64,000 nucleotides of DNA from the NCBI RefSeq assembly GCF_036488675.1, contig NZ_CP133152.1, forward strand, positions 62,001-126,000, written 5' to 3'. Source of the DNA: Sinorhizobium chiapasense. Its GTDB lineage: Bacteria; Pseudomonadota; Alphaproteobacteria; Rhizobiales; Rhizobiaceae. The notes under the pieces were generated by a model that saw only the letters and a program-made list of their open reading frames with translations, had not been told where the DNA came from and searched no databases. The position numbers and the translations under genes were made by a program. Of this stretch, positions 50,297 to 59,359 are shown piece after piece (within the stretch, counting starts at the first letter, position 1; each line of letters opens with the position of its first letter).

Positions 50297-53053
50297 TCAG
50301 CCCTCGGCAACGGTCTTACCGACTGTTTCCTGCATTGCTATCTGGCGCTCGAGTGCCTTGACCAACTGGGTCCTGCTGTTTGCGCCCTTGTTTACGACCG
50401 CGACCGCCCGATCGCGCAGCCATATCAATTCGTTTGAAGAGAGATCCTTCGACGTGACCACCACGACCGGGATGTCCTGCAGCTCCGGTGTCCTCTGCAT
50501 CTCGCTCAGCGTTTGGAATCCGTCCATCTCCGGCATCAGAAGATCGAGCAGGACGAGTCGCGGCAGAAGCCGCTTCATCATCTCCAGGCCGCGAATACCG
50601 TCACCTGCCTCATGGACGGTCCAATTCCTCTTCACCAGAATGCGCCGGAGAAAGTCGCGCGAAGCCTGGTCGTCGTCGATGACCAGCACGTCGCGGTTGC
50701 CGCCGCCGTGAGCCTCTATCGTCCGGATCAGCTTGTCGGTGTCGATGGGCTTGGTCAGATATTCGACGGCGCCGAGCGAGAGGCCGAGTTCACGATCCGC
50801 GAGGATCGTCGCCAGGATCACCGGGATCGTGCATAGCTCGGGATCGCTCTTCAACGTGCGCAGCACCGACCAGCCGTCCTGATGGGGCATGATGATGTCG
50901 AGGATGATCGCGGCTGGCCGATGCGCCCGAGCGGCAGCTATTCCCTCCGCCCCGCTTGCCGCCTCGATCGAGGCGAGCCCCGCCTCGGCGAGCGCCTTTG
51001 CGATCAGGGCTCGGGCAGCCGGTTCGTCGTCGATGATGAGGGCGGTGCGACCCGGCTGCAAAATCGGCGCCGGTGCGGCCGTTCGAGGCTCCTCGGCTTC
51101 TCGCCTGCACTGCGCCGGCACCTCCATCGTGAAGACAGAGCCTTTCCTAACTTCGCTTTCGACGGTGACGACACCGCCGATCATGTGGCTGAAGCTGCGG
51201 GTGATACTGAGGCCCAGCCCGGTGCCGCCGTAGTTACGGGTGGTGGAGGCGTCCGCCTGCGTGAAGGCATTGAAGAGCCGATCCCGCTGCTCCGGCGTCA
51301 TGCCGATCCCCGTATCGGATACCTTGAACACAAGCCAATCGCCGTCGGCGCGCCCCTCGCGCCGGACCGAGAGCGTGACCCGGCCGCCATTGGTGAATTT
51401 GGCCGCGTTGCTGAGCAGGTTAAAGAGATTCTGGCGCAGCTTGGTCTGGTCGGAGTGCATCTGCCCAAGATCGGCCTCAAGCTCCTCTATGAACTCGTTC
51501 CGGTTCCTCGCCATCAGCGGTGCGACGGTGGCGGCGACGTCGCGGAGCAATTCGGCGACGTCGAAAGTCTCGAGGAAAATCTCCATCTTATTCGCCTCGA
51601 TCTTCGACAGGTCGAGGATGTCGTTGATGAGCGAGAGGAGATGCCGTCCGGCGGACGCAATTTTCTCGAGGTCGGGGACAAGCTCGTTGTCCTCGTGGTC
51701 GCGCGCCTCCTCGATCAGCATTTCGCTATAGCCGATGATCGCGTTCAGCGGCGTGCGCAGCTCGTGGCTCATGGAGGCGAGGAAACGGCTCTTGGCTTCG
51801 TTTGCCGATTCCGCATGGCTCTTCGCCCGCTCGAGTTCGACTTGCCTCTGCTTGAGCTCGGTGATGTCGGTATAGACGGCGACGGTGCCGCCATCGGGGA
51901 TCTTGCGCTTGCTGATGCGGACCCACTTGTCGCCGAACCGCTTCTCGTCGACCAGCCCAGCGGGATCCCTGTGAAGGCGCAGCCGCTCCTCGATCCACTC
52001 CTCCGGCGATCTGCCTTCGAGGTCCACTTGCCCTTTTTCCAGGTTCTGCTCCACGATTTCACGGAAGCTCTTGCCACGAAGCGCTGACGGCTTATGGCTC
52101 GGGAAGATTTCGCAATACTTGCTGTTGGCGATCAGGATTCGGTCATCCGGATCGTAGAGGACGAACCCGTCGGAAATCACCTCGAGCGCCGCCGCGATCG
52201 TCCGCCTTTGCCGTTCTGCCTCGTCCTCGAGCTTTTTCTTTTCGATCGCGCTTTCCCGGAAAAGCGAAAGCGTCTTCGCCATCGCTCCAAAATCGTCGCC
52301 GCCCTCCTGGGGGATCTCGACGTCATAACGTCCTTCCGTCAGCTCGCCGACAACACGACTGAGGCGCCGGAGCGGACCGACGATCGAGCGCAGGACAAGA
52401 AGGGTGAGAAGCGAGCCGACCAGAACCAAGACGCCCACGAGGATGGCGGCCGCCGTGGCGGTCTTTTGAGTTTGCGCGACAACCTCGTTGCGGGCGGCAT
52501 CCGCGTCGGCTCTTACCTGCTCGACGAGCCTGTTGAGATCTGCATCGACGTTGCCGCTGTGGGTGCGCGCCTTTGCCAGGAAGGCGTTGCCGACGATGCG
52601 GTTGTCCTGAGTATAGCTGTCCGTTGCCTGTAGCGCCGTCTCGACATAGGCGTCGACCTCGCTGCGGATTTTCTCGACCGCGTCGGGCGAGTGCTCCGCA
52701 AGACGCTCCAGCTGAACCTGCAGGCGTTCACGGGCCTCATCGGCATTGCGCTGCGAGTTCATCAGCAGGCTGACGGAGAGGTCGGTCAGCCAGTATCTGA
52801 GGTCTCCGAAGGCGACATGCGCCGCGGCCGCAGAATCGGCGCGATCGAACAGTTCCCTGGTCTCTGCCATCCGCTCTGCGCTGCGATAGAGCGCCTGGGT
52901 GAGGAAAACCGATGAGAGGATCAGGCTGATCAGGCCGGCGGCTGTCAGCGCCGCCACGCGGGCGGAGATCGGCAGATTGGCAAGCCGGCTGGCGAGGCTC
53001 CTGGCCGGCACCGGGGCAGCCTCGATCGACCGCTGCTGCCCCAACGCGCTCAT
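50297..53053 (-). CDS. Membrane hybrid histidine kinase with two receiver domains
   Basis: 918-residue sensor. Transmembrane segment about 32-52, periplasmic helical region about 60-200, second membrane segment about 205-226, HAMP (226-280), PAS (about 285-400), HisKA with His about 427 ([18 protein letters not shown]), HATPase ([28 protein letters not shown]), then two receivers with Asp about 719 ([11 protein letters not shown]) and 836 ([11 protein letters not shown]). The start overlaps the heme-protein gene stop (ATGA), so the two are coupled and the heme protein probably acts as its periplasmic input. Confidence 0.93.
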   Translation of the reverse strand: MSALGQQRSIEAAPVPARSLASRLANLPISARVAALTAAGLISLILSSVFLTQALYRSAERMAETRELFDRADSAAAAHVAFGDLRYWLTDLSVSLLMNSQRNADEARERLQVQLERLAEHSPDAVEKIRSEVDAYVETALQATDSYTQDNRIVGNAFLAKARTHSGNVDADLNRLVEQVRADADAARNEVVAQTQKTATAAAILVGVLVLVGSLLTLLVLRSIVGPLRRLSRVVGELTEGRYDVEIPQEGGDDFGAMAKTLSLFRESAIEKKKLEDEAERQRRTIAAALEVISDGFVLYDPDDRILIANSKYCEIFPSHKPSALRGKSFREIVEQNLEKGQVDLEGRSPEEWIEERLRLHRDPAGLVDEKRFGDKWVRISKRKIPDGGTVAVYTDITELKQRQVELERAKSHAESANEAKSRFLASMSHELRTPLNAIIGYSEMLIEEARDHEDNELVPDLEKIASAGRHLLSLINDILDLSKIEANKMEIFLETFDVAELLRDVAATVAPLMARNRNEFIEELEADLGQMHSDQTKLRQNLFNLLSNAAKFTNGGRVTLSVRREGRADGDWLVFKVSDTGIGMTPEQRDRLFNAFTQADASTTRNYGGTGLGLSITRSFSHMIGGVVTVESEVRKGSVFTMEVPAQCRREAEEPRTAAPAPILQPGRTALIIDDEPAARALIAKALAEAGLASIEAASGAEGIAAARAHRPAAIILDIIMPHQDGWSVLRTLKSDPELCTIPVILATILADRELGLSLGAVEYLTKPIDTDKLIRTIEAHGGGNRDVLVIDDDQASRDFLRRILVKRNWTVHEAGDGIRGLEMMKRLLPRLVLLDLLMPEMDGFQTLSEMQRTPELQDIPVVVVTSKDLSSNELIWLRDRAVAVVNKGANSRTQLVKALERQIAMQETVGKTVAEG

Positions 53054-53808
53054 TTGAACAGGACGATGCTGATAGCACCGCCCAGATCACCCGCTTTTCC
53101 CCCTTCCTTAGGGTAGCCGGTGATGTCGATCTCGCCCTTGGGCGAACCGTGACAGGAAAGACAGGACTCCGTGTAATATTCCGGCAACAGCATCCGGAAG
53201 GCAGGACGCCCGTTTACCTTCGTCACTTCCGTATGGGCCTCACCCTTCGGCTTCTGCGGCTTCGAGAAGACTTCAGTGATGACCCGGGTCTCCCAGGCAT
53301 CCGGAAGCGACTTGCGGTTACGCACCAGGACTTCCGGCGCGGTCACGCGGACGAGCGCCTCGTTTCCGACCTTGGCGGCGAATTTCTCGTTCATCAGGCG
53401 CGCGAAAACAGCCGGCACAAAACCCTTGAACCCGATTCCGGGGCGGTTGATGTCGTCCTGCTCTTCGTCGACGACCTCGCGCATGGCCTCGACCTGCGCC
53501 TGCAGCAGTTTGCGGTCGCGCTCGGCCAGACCATCGGTGATCAACGGATGGCCGGTGCGTTTGGCATAGAGAGCAGTCGCCTCTGCCGTGAAGCGCGCGC
53601 CATCGAGATGTTTGTCGCCGACGGTCGGATCATTGATGAGCGACTGATAATTCGAAAGGACGCTTCGGGCCGCCCTCAACAATTCGGCGAGCCGCTCGCC
53701 GGTCGCCACATCAGCGGCCTCTTCGGCCGCCACCGAAGGCGACAGGAGCATGCAACCGCACAATACGGTGAAAATGCAGTTTCGCGCCAAAGCTACAAGG
53801 GCTTCCAT
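53050..53808 (-). CDS. Secreted DUF3365-type heme protein
   Basis: 252-residue protein with a signal peptide (about 1-30, ending SVAA-EE) and one c-type heme site Cys216-X2-Cys219-His220 (SCLSCHG). The rest fits the DUF3365 (Tll0287-like) redox/sensor fold. It is the first gene of a heme protein-hybrid kinase-response regulator-cyclase operon and is likely the sensor for redox state or a small gas. ATG 53808 follows GGGGGGAAAGAAC. Confidence 0.85.
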   Translation of the reverse strand: MEALVALARNCIFTVLCGCMLLSPSVAAEEAADVATGERLAELLRAARSVLSNYQSLINDPTVGDKHLDGARFTAEATALYAKRTGHPLITDGLAERDRKLLQAQVEAMREVVDEEQDDINRPGIGFKGFVPAVFARLMNEKFAAKVGNEALVRVTAPEVLVRNRKSLPDAWETRVITEVFSKPQKPKGEAHTEVTKVNGRPAFRMLLPEYYTESCLSCHGSPKGEIDITGYPKEGGKAGDLGGAISIVLFK

Positions 53809-54054
53809 GTTCTTTCCCCCCGAGAGGAAGCGCAAATATGAAAGATACCACAGCAGGACCGGTGGAAGGAGTCTCCTTTGGAACACGGCTTGGCAATCGT
53901 TCCCTGGCTGCCCCGAGAATGCGCCGGCGGGCAGGCGTTCAGCAGCGTCAGAAGACGAGCCGTTGACGTGGGACAGGGCTCGCGGGCAGACCTGTTTAAA
54001 CGGGGCTATGAGGCACCGGTTTTGGGGGAGCCCTTAATGCGACCTCGTATCCTG

Positions 54055-54095
54055 CATGATTTGAGCCAGCGGGCGATGCGCTGGCTCAAATCATG
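54055..54095. repeat. Perfect 17-bp hairpin upstream of the YihY gene
   Basis: CATGATTTGAGCCAGCG / CGCTGGCTCAAATCATG with a 7-base loop GGCGATG. No T-run follows. It sits in the 380-base gap 53809-54188, in which I see no convincing gene. It could be a mobile palindrome, an mRNA leader structure or part of an undetected small RNA. Confidence 0.7.
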
Positions 54096-54112
54096 CCGGC
54101 GGCCGAAGTATC

Positions 54113-54137
54113 GGAACAAGCCATTTTCTCCGGAGTT
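54113..54137 (+). promoter_or_regulatory. Weak EcfG-type promoter candidate
   Basis: GGAAC (54113-54117), 16 bases, AGTT (54134-54137): one mismatch to the GGAAC-N16/17-CGTT consensus. It lies 51 bases upstream of the YihY-family gene. Confidence 0.35.
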
Positions 54138-54188
54138 GCTTATGCGTGTAGCGAGAGGAAGTCCCTCTCATTAATCAGCGGACGATCC

Positions 54189-55181
54189 ATGGGTGCGAAC
54201 GAAATCGATCTTGCCGAAAGGCTGGCGGCCGCGGAGCCGGGGAGGGGGCGGGATGCCGCCACGCCGAGGGAAATACCTGCGAAGGGGCTGCGGGACGTCT
54301 TCTGGCGAGTGGTATCCGAAATCGCCGAGGAGCGGATCGTTCTGATCGCGGCCGGGGTGAGTTTTTATCTTCTGCTGGCACTGTTTCCTGCGCTGGCTGG
54401 CCTGGTTTCGATCTACGGGCTCGTCGCGGATCCATCTGCAATCGGCACGCACATGGGCGTCCTGGAAGCGTTGCTGCCGCCCGGATCCTACGACCTGATC
54501 GCGGATCAGTTGCAGACCCTGACAACGCAGAAGGCGTCGACGCTCGGCCTCAGCTTCTTGGTGAGCCTGCTCGTTTCCTTGTGGAGCGCCGCCAATGGCA
54601 TGGCAGCGCTCTTCGACGCGATGAATGTCGCATATGGAGAAAGAGAAAAGAGAGGCATTCTGTCGAGAACCCTCCTGTGTCTTGGATTCACCTTTGCAGC
54701 GCTGCTGTTTGCAGTGGCGCTGATCGTGGCGATCGGCGTCGTTCCGGCCGTGCTTGCCTATTTGTGGCTCGATCGTTGGGTGGAGGTTTTGACCAAGGCG
54801 GCCAGGTGGCCGGCTATTCTGCTGCTTGCCACGATCGGCACGGTCCTGATTTATCGATTTGGGCCGAGCCGGGAACGCGCGAAACTCAGATGGCTGAACT
54901 GGGGCGCGGTATTCAGCACATTGCTATGGCTCGCTGCCTCCTGGATCTTTTCCTTCTATCTGGAACACTTCGCCAACTACAACGCCACCTATGGCGCCCT
55001 CGGCGCCCTTGCCGGCCTCATGATGTGGGTCTGGATCTCGGTGATCATCCTCATCGTGGGTGCGCTCCTTAATGCCGAACTCGAACACCAGACGGCGGTG
55101 GACTCCACGACAGGAAAACCACTGCCGATGGGCCAACGCGGCGCCAGCGTGGCCGACACGATCGGGAAAGCCGTCGATTGA
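54189..55181 (+). CDS. YihY/BrkB-family inner membrane protein
   Basis: 330-residue membrane protein with six hydrophobic segments and the family motif AAGVSFYLLLALFPALAGLVSIYGL, plus GMAALFDAMNVAYGE and YNATYGALGALAGLMMWVWIS. Once thought to be ribonuclease BN, the family is now seen as membrane proteins of unknown function. A ~45-residue polar N-terminus precedes the first segment. ATG 54189 selected; in-frame sequence further upstream overlaps the hairpin region. Confidence 0.88.
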   Translation: MGANEIDLAERLAAAEPGRGRDAATPREIPAKGLRDVFWRVVSEIAEERIVLIAAGVSFYLLLALFPALAGLVSIYGLVADPSAIGTHMGVLEALLPPGSYDLIADQLQTLTTQKASTLGLSFLVSLLVSLWSAANGMAALFDAMNVAYGEREKRGILSRTLLCLGFTFAALLFAVALIVAIGVVPAVLAYLWLDRWVEVLTKAARWPAILLLATIGTVLIYRFGPSRERAKLRWLNWGAVFSTLLWLAASWIFSFYLEHFANYNATYGALGALAGLMMWVWISVIILIVGALLNAELEHQTAVDSTTGKPLPMGQRGASVADTIGKAVD

Positions 55182-55299
55182 CGGCCATGGCGGCTGACCT
55201 TCGGCCGCGACAGGGGTGCCCTGGCCGCGTACAGGAGGCATCGATGCCGGTCTTCCTCCCACGGTCGCTTTATCTGACCGGCCTCGACAGCAGCGCCAC

Positions 55300-55728
55300 C
55301 TAACCGTCGACGACTTCCACGACGGTGACGTCGAAAACGAGATCCTGCCCGGCGAGCGGATGGTTGGAGTCCACCGTCACCTGGTCGTCATCGACGCTGG
55401 TAACGGTGAACGCCAACTGACGGCCATCCGCGGTGGTTGCCTGGAGCCTGGTCCCGATCTCGACCCCATCGGGAACCACGGAACGCGGCACCGTCTGCAC
55501 CTGGGCCTCATCATGCGGGCCGTAAGCCTCCTCGGCGGGAATGGCTACCGTGTTCGTCTCGCCGATGGTCATACCGCTGATCTCGCGGTCGAGCCCGGGA
55601 ATGATCTGGCCTGCGCCCACCTGGACTTCGAGCGGCTCCCGACCCTGGGAGGATTCGACTGCAGTGCCGTCTGCCAGCTTGGCAGTGTAGTGAATGCGAA
55701 CGACATCGCCGTTTTTGACTTCGGTCAT
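55300..55728 (-). CDS. FKBP-type peptidyl-prolyl isomerase (SlyD-like)
   Basis: 142-residue protein with an FKBP core (VRIHYTAKLADGTAVESS, GAGQIIPGLDREISGMTIGE) interrupted by an insert-in-flap domain (about 70-125), as in SlyD. The His-rich metal tail of E. coli SlyD is absent. Likely a cytoplasmic chaperone and proline isomerase. ATG 55728 follows AGAGGCAGAT. Confidence 0.9.
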   Translation of the reverse strand: MTEVKNGDVVRIHYTAKLADGTAVESSQGREPLEVQVGAGQIIPGLDREISGMTIGETNTVAIPAEEAYGPHDEAQVQTVPRSVVPDGVEIGTRLQATTADGRQLAFTVTSVDDDQVTVDSNHPLAGQDLVFDVTVVEVVDG

Positions 55729-55941
55729 ATCTGCCTCTCGATGGATGTTGGAGTGATGATTGCGGTCACTTGGCGAAGGGGCCGACCGCGGCGCGACATG
55801 CCGGTCTCTGCCGGCATCGGTACATGCGAGACCTAGGGCGCTGACAGCGAATGTAAACCGCGGATCGATGCGCATGCCTTCCCGGCCAAATGGCAACGGC
55901 AGCAGCAATACCGGCAATAGCTTCGCAATTGGAACCGCCAG

Positions 55942-55967
55942 GGAACAAGGCTGCAAGTGGCTCGTTT
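55942..55967 (+). promoter_or_regulatory. EcfG/RpoE2-type promoter for the stress/envelope operon
   Basis: GGAAC (55942-55946), 16 bases, CGTTT (55963-55967), an exact match to the RpoE2 consensus, 47 bases upstream of the first gene of a three-gene operon. Confidence 0.75.
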
Positions 55968-56014
55968 GATTGCAAATACGTGATCGATCGCGATAGGCGA
56001 CGGGAGGAGCCAAG

Positions 56015-56608
56015 ATGAACAATGAACCAAGCGGCCGGACCTCCGGCGATCCATTGCGGGTGCCTGCCTCGCAAGGTGTCGACGACGGCTACGGTGCACA
56101 AACCGGTGGCGAAACAGATCGCAACCTGCAACAGGCCGTGCGTGAGGATCTGAACGACGTCCGGGAGTTCGCCGATGAGCAGGCCGAGCAAGCCCGGGAA
56201 GCTGCAAGCCGCGCCGCCGAGCACGAGAAGAACGTCGCAGCACGCCAGTTGAGCGGCGTCGCAATGGCCATTGAGAAAGTCGGCTCCGAGCTTCAGCAGT
56301 CGGATCAACAGGCGCTTGGCCGCTACGCGCAGCAAATCGGCACGTCGCTCCGCGGCTTCGCACGCGACATCGAGGGTCGCGACCTCGGCGAAGTTGCGGG
56401 GATGGCTGAAGACTTCGGCCGCAGGCAGCCGCTCGCGTTTCTCGGGATCGCAGCGATTGCGGGCCTGACCGCCAGTCGATTTCTGACCGCCTCGGCTCAA
56501 CGCCGCCCTCGCCGAACCGTTTCCCAACCGTCCTCCGCACCAGACCCAGCAAGTGGTCGGCCAAGTGAAGGCGGGTGGAATTTTGAGGAGGATCAATACA
56601 ATGGCTAG
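56015..56608 (+). CDS. Stress-operon protein with a C-terminal hydrophobic segment
   Basis: 197-residue protein. Residues 35-120 are charged and helical (DDVREFADEQAEQAREAASRAAE-type, quoted as short blocks), residues 138-158 are hydrophobic (PLAFLGIAAIAGLTASRFL), and the tail is polar. It resembles rhizobial nutrient-deprivation-induced proteins; that match is from memory. GGGAGGAGCC precedes the ATG, and it overlaps the next gene by 8 bases. Confidence 0.75.
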   Translation: MNNEPSGRTSGDPLRVPASQGVDDGYGAQTGGETDRNLQQAVREDLNDVREFADEQAEQAREAASRAAEHEKNVAARQLSGVAMAIEKVGSELQQSDQQALGRYAQQIGTSLRGFARDIEGRDLGEVAGMAEDFGRRQPLAFLGIAAIAGLTASRFLTASAQRRPRRTVSQPSSAPDPASGRPSEGGWNFEEDQYNG

Positions 56609-57020
56609 CCATCGGGACGACCGCCCCTTATCGGAACTGATGACCGGTTTGGTGACGGATATATCCGGGCTTTTCCGCAAGGAAATCGATCTGGCAAAGA
56701 CCGAGGCGTCCGAGACGTTGAACCGGGCGACAGGCGGCCTCGAGACGCTTCTTGTCGGCCTCATCTTCGCGATCGGCGCCATTGGCGTGCTGTTGAGCGC
56801 GGTGGTCCAGGGACTGGCGGCGTTTTTCGTGACGCGAGGCATGACCGAACCGAACGCCGAAGCACTATCGGCGGCCATCGTCGGCGTCGTCGTGGGGTTG
56901 CTCTCCTGGGCAATGATTTCGCGCGGCCTGTCGACGATGAAAGGCAGCAGCCTCAAACTCGACAGGACGACAGCCTCCCTGCAGCGCGACGTGGACGTGT
57001 TTAAGGAGCAAGTGCGATGA
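56601..57020 (+). CDS. Phage-holin-type small membrane protein
   Basis: 139-residue protein with an amphipathic N-terminus (LSELMTGLVTDISGLFRKEIDLAKTEASE region) and two membrane segments (about 52-80 and 92-112). It matches the holin-superfamily 6-type proteins common in alphaproteobacterial envelope operons, which are not phage genes. GAGGAGGATC precedes the ATG. Overlaps the next gene by 4 bases. Confidence 0.78.
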   Translation: MASHRDDRPLSELMTGLVTDISGLFRKEIDLAKTEASETLNRATGGLETLLVGLIFAIGAIGVLLSAVVQGLAAFFVTRGMTEPNAEALSAAIVGVVVGLLSWAMISRGLSTMKGSSLKLDRTTASLQRDVDVFKEQVR

Positions 57021-57991
57021 ACGAATCTCTCCACACACATTCGTCTGCCGAGCTGCAACGAGAGATCGAGGCTGATCGCCAACGAATTGAAGAAAAGCTC
57101 CACGCCATCCAGGAACGCATGTCCCCGGGACAGCTGATGGATGAAATGCTCGAATATGCCAGGACGAGCGGCGGAGCCGAATATCTCAGCAATCTCGGTG
57201 TCGCGCTCAAGGCAAATCCGATCCCCGTTGCCTTAATGGGGGTAAGCCTCGCCTGGCTGCTCGCCAATCCGGGATCCCGCGCGCCGGGATTGAAGGATGA
57301 CGATGACGGTGCGGACGACTATCCGCTCGCGACCGTGACGGGTTCCATAAGGCGCGTCGGACCTGTAGAGGCAAGCTTCGGCGAGCGCTATAGCCACTTC
57401 ACGGATGAAAGCGGCAGTCGCTTCAGGGCCTTGACGGACACGGCCGATCGTCGGGCGGGCCACTTCGTCGACCCAAGCGGCAACGTCTTTCGCGGCTTTG
57501 CCGACGCAACGGGGAAGCAGATCGAAGACATACGCAACGAGGCCGGTGCCTTGTTTGACGAGGCGTCCGGTTGGGCATCGAGCACATGGCGGCAGATGAG
57601 TGCCACGGCCGGTCGCCTGTCCGGCTCCCTTGCGGACACCGGCAAGTCCCTCGCAGGCCGTGCGCAAGATACCGGCCGATCGCTGCAAGAGGAGGGCGCA
57701 CATCTCAATGCGGCTATCCTCAAGCATTTCCGCGACCAGCCGCTGGTCGGCGGCGCCTTGGCCTTCGCGGTCGGCGCGGCAATTGGGGCCGCGCTGCCCC
57801 ACACCGAGGCCGAGGACGAGGCGATCGGTAAGGCCGCTGACGACGTGCGCAGCAATCTCTCGGCGAGGACGACTGCGGCAGTCGGGGATGCGATCGCGAC
57901 AGGGCAGGAGATCCTGGAAAAGACCAGCGATGCCATGCTTGAAGCGCACGACGCCGCCAGGGAGCGGCTGCGCGAGTCGTCCCGGGAATGA
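57017..57991 (+). CDS. DUF3618 protein with internal 22-residue repeats
   Basis: 324-residue protein. The N-terminal 80 residues match DUF3618 (SAELQREIEADRQRIEEKL, then a short hydrophobic PIPVALMGVSLAWLLAN). Residues 127-148 and 149-170 are two tandem 22-residue repeats with HF-x-D-x-SG-x2-FR, followed by LEA-like DTGKSLAGRAQ/DTGRSLQEEGA copies. A hydrophobic GGALAFAVGAAIGAAL (245-260) precedes the tail. Probable membrane-linked stress protein. Confidence 0.8.
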   Translation: MNESLHTHSSAELQREIEADRQRIEEKLHAIQERMSPGQLMDEMLEYARTSGGAEYLSNLGVALKANPIPVALMGVSLAWLLANPGSRAPGLKDDDDGADDYPLATVTGSIRRVGPVEASFGERYSHFTDESGSRFRALTDTADRRAGHFVDPSGNVFRGFADATGKQIEDIRNEAGALFDEASGWASSTWRQMSATAGRLSGSLADTGKSLAGRAQDTGRSLQEEGAHLNAAILKHFRDQPLVGGALAFAVGAAIGAALPHTEAEDEAIGKAADDVRSNLSARTTAAVGDAIATGQEILEKTSDAMLEAHDAARERLRESSRE

Positions 57992-58001
57992 CGTTCTGCG
58001 T

Positions 58002-58268
58002 TCACTTCAGAGCGCTGCAATTGCCGATCGCTCGGTTGGCCAGTTGACCGCGGGGCAGAGGAGGGTGTTTCGCACGCCTCGCCGCGCCGGGCGGGCTCTC
58101 GCGATTACCTGCCTGCGACCGACGCGCCGCAGACGTCTCGATCCATTTCACCAGCCAGCCGAACCCCTCCCATTCGGCGCTGTCGAGTGGATCGGCAAAG
58201 GCGTCGCCTCTCTTTTTGCGCTGTTGGCCTACCAGTTCCCTATATAGGATCGTCCATTGAAGTAGCAT
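58002..58268 (-). CDS. Possible small hypothetical protein
   Basis: 88-residue frame starting ATG 58268 with GGGAG 8 bases upstream. It is Trp-rich in the middle (LDSAEWEGFGWLVKWIETS), with a basic C-terminal half and no membrane segment. No family recognised. It lies in the otherwise gene-free stretch 57992-58456; the remainder is a palindromic repeat and the upstream region of a LysR gene. Confidence 0.4.
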   Translation of the reverse strand: MLLQWTILYRELVGQQRKKRGDAFADPLDSAEWEGFGWLVKWIETSAARRSQAGNRESPPGAARRAKHPPLPRGQLANRAIGNCSALK

Positions 58269-58285
58269 CTCGTTGCTCCCGGCAT

Positions 58286-58392
58286 CTACAGCGCCGCGCG
58301 TCTTATCAGACGCGCAAAGGACGCTGTAGCACTTTGAATTGCTACATGTTTTTGTCCTTAAATCGGGTACGATTTAAGGAAACATGCAGTAG
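58286..58392. repeat. CTACAG...CATGCAGTAG palindromic repeat, copy 3
   Basis: Outer stem CTACAGCG / CGCTGTAG with inner GCGCGTCT / AGACGCGC, then a second hairpin CTGCATGTTT...GATTTAAGGAAACATGCAG, ending GTAG at 58392. Nearly identical to the units at 59360-59667. It lies 64 bases upstream of the LysR gene. Confidence 0.85.
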
Positions 58393-58456
58393 CGTTGCCC
58401 GGAAGGTGGTTCGCGAGGCAGTGCAACTGTAGAGGCACAAACGAAAGCCATCTTTC

Positions 58457-59353
58457 ATGGATGAAAGTCGAAGTGGGATGAAAGTCGAAAACTGGGAAGA
58501 TCTCCGTCTCTTTTTGCACGTCGCCGAGCAAGGCGGGCTTGCGGGTGCTGCCGAGAAGACCGGAATCAGCGCGCCGACCATCGGGCGACGGATGCTGGCG
58601 CTGGAACGTGCCACGGGACGAGCGCTGTTCGTCAGGGCGCGGACGGGATACGAGCTCGCACCGGACGGGCAGATATTGCTGGACCGCGTGAGGGCGATGC
58701 ACCAGGCGGCGCAGGACATCGTCGATTGGCACGAGACGGTGCATTCGATGCCGATCGTACGGCTTCTCTCGGACAACACGTTGTCATGCTTCACGGCAAT
58801 AGGCCTTCGGCACCTCTGGACGCCGCACGATGCTTTTCGCGTTTGCTTCAAGACAACTGAGGCCGCGATCGACCTGACGCACCGCGAGGTTGACATTGGG
58901 CTCGCCGCGGAGCGGCCGCAGTTGGGCAACGTCGCCGTCCGGCGTTCCGTCGCCGTCGCCTACGCGCCCTACTGCGCCCAAGGTTTCGACCACCGGCGCC
59001 ATTGCAACTGGGTCTCGCTGGGTACGGACGTCGCCAACCAGCCGTGGAAGCGGTGGGCATTCGAACAGCCGGGCCGGTACATCACGAACTGGGTGAACTC
59101 ACCGCGGATGATGTTCGATCTGGTGAAGGCGGGAGCGGGCATCGGGGTCATGCCATGTTTCATCGGCGATAGCGATCCAGGCTTCGTCCGGGCGGGGCGG
59201 GTGATCGATGAACTCGGCCATGATCTATGGATCGTGCTGCATGGCGACGAGCGGGGTCGGGAAGCCGTGCGCACGGTCGCAGACCGGCTTTCGGCGCTGC
59301 TCGCAGCGAATGCCTCGCTTTTTTCAGGATCGAATGGGCGCGATCCGCTGTGA
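58457..59353 (+). CDS. LysR-family transcriptional regulator
   Basis: 298-residue regulator with the LysR helix-turn-helix at the N-terminus (DLRLFLHVAEQGGLAGAAEKTGISAPTIGRR region, about 17-47) and an effector domain (about 95-290). The ATG at 58457 has a weak ribosome site; an internal ATG at 58478 preceded by GTGGG is an alternative. Target unknown; the convergent metabolic operon at 59677-64000 is the nearest candidate. Confidence 0.85.
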   Translation: MDESRSGMKVENWEDLRLFLHVAEQGGLAGAAEKTGISAPTIGRRMLALERATGRALFVRARTGYELAPDGQILLDRVRAMHQAAQDIVDWHETVHSMPIVRLLSDNTLSCFTAIGLRHLWTPHDAFRVCFKTTEAAIDLTHREVDIGLAAERPQLGNVAVRRSVAVAYAPYCAQGFDHRRHCNWVSLGTDVANQPWKRWAFEQPGRYITNWVNSPRMMFDLVKAGAGIGVMPCFIGDSDPGFVRAGRVIDELGHDLWIVLHGDERGREAVRTVADRLSALLAANASLFSGSNGRDPL

Positions 59354-59359
59354 ATGGCA

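Noticed and set aside
53881..53903. GGAAC...CGTT near 53881 as another EcfG promoter
   Set aside because: The spacer is 13 bases, outside the 16-17 range of the consensus.
53878..54174. 98-residue plus-strand frame between the heme-protein and YihY genes
   Set aside because: No ribosome site or recognisable domain, it spans the 17-bp hairpin, and its composition looks non-coding.
56601..57020. Prophage remnant suggested by a holin-type protein
   Set aside because: No other phage genes; the protein sits in a conserved stress operon with an EcfG-type promoter.
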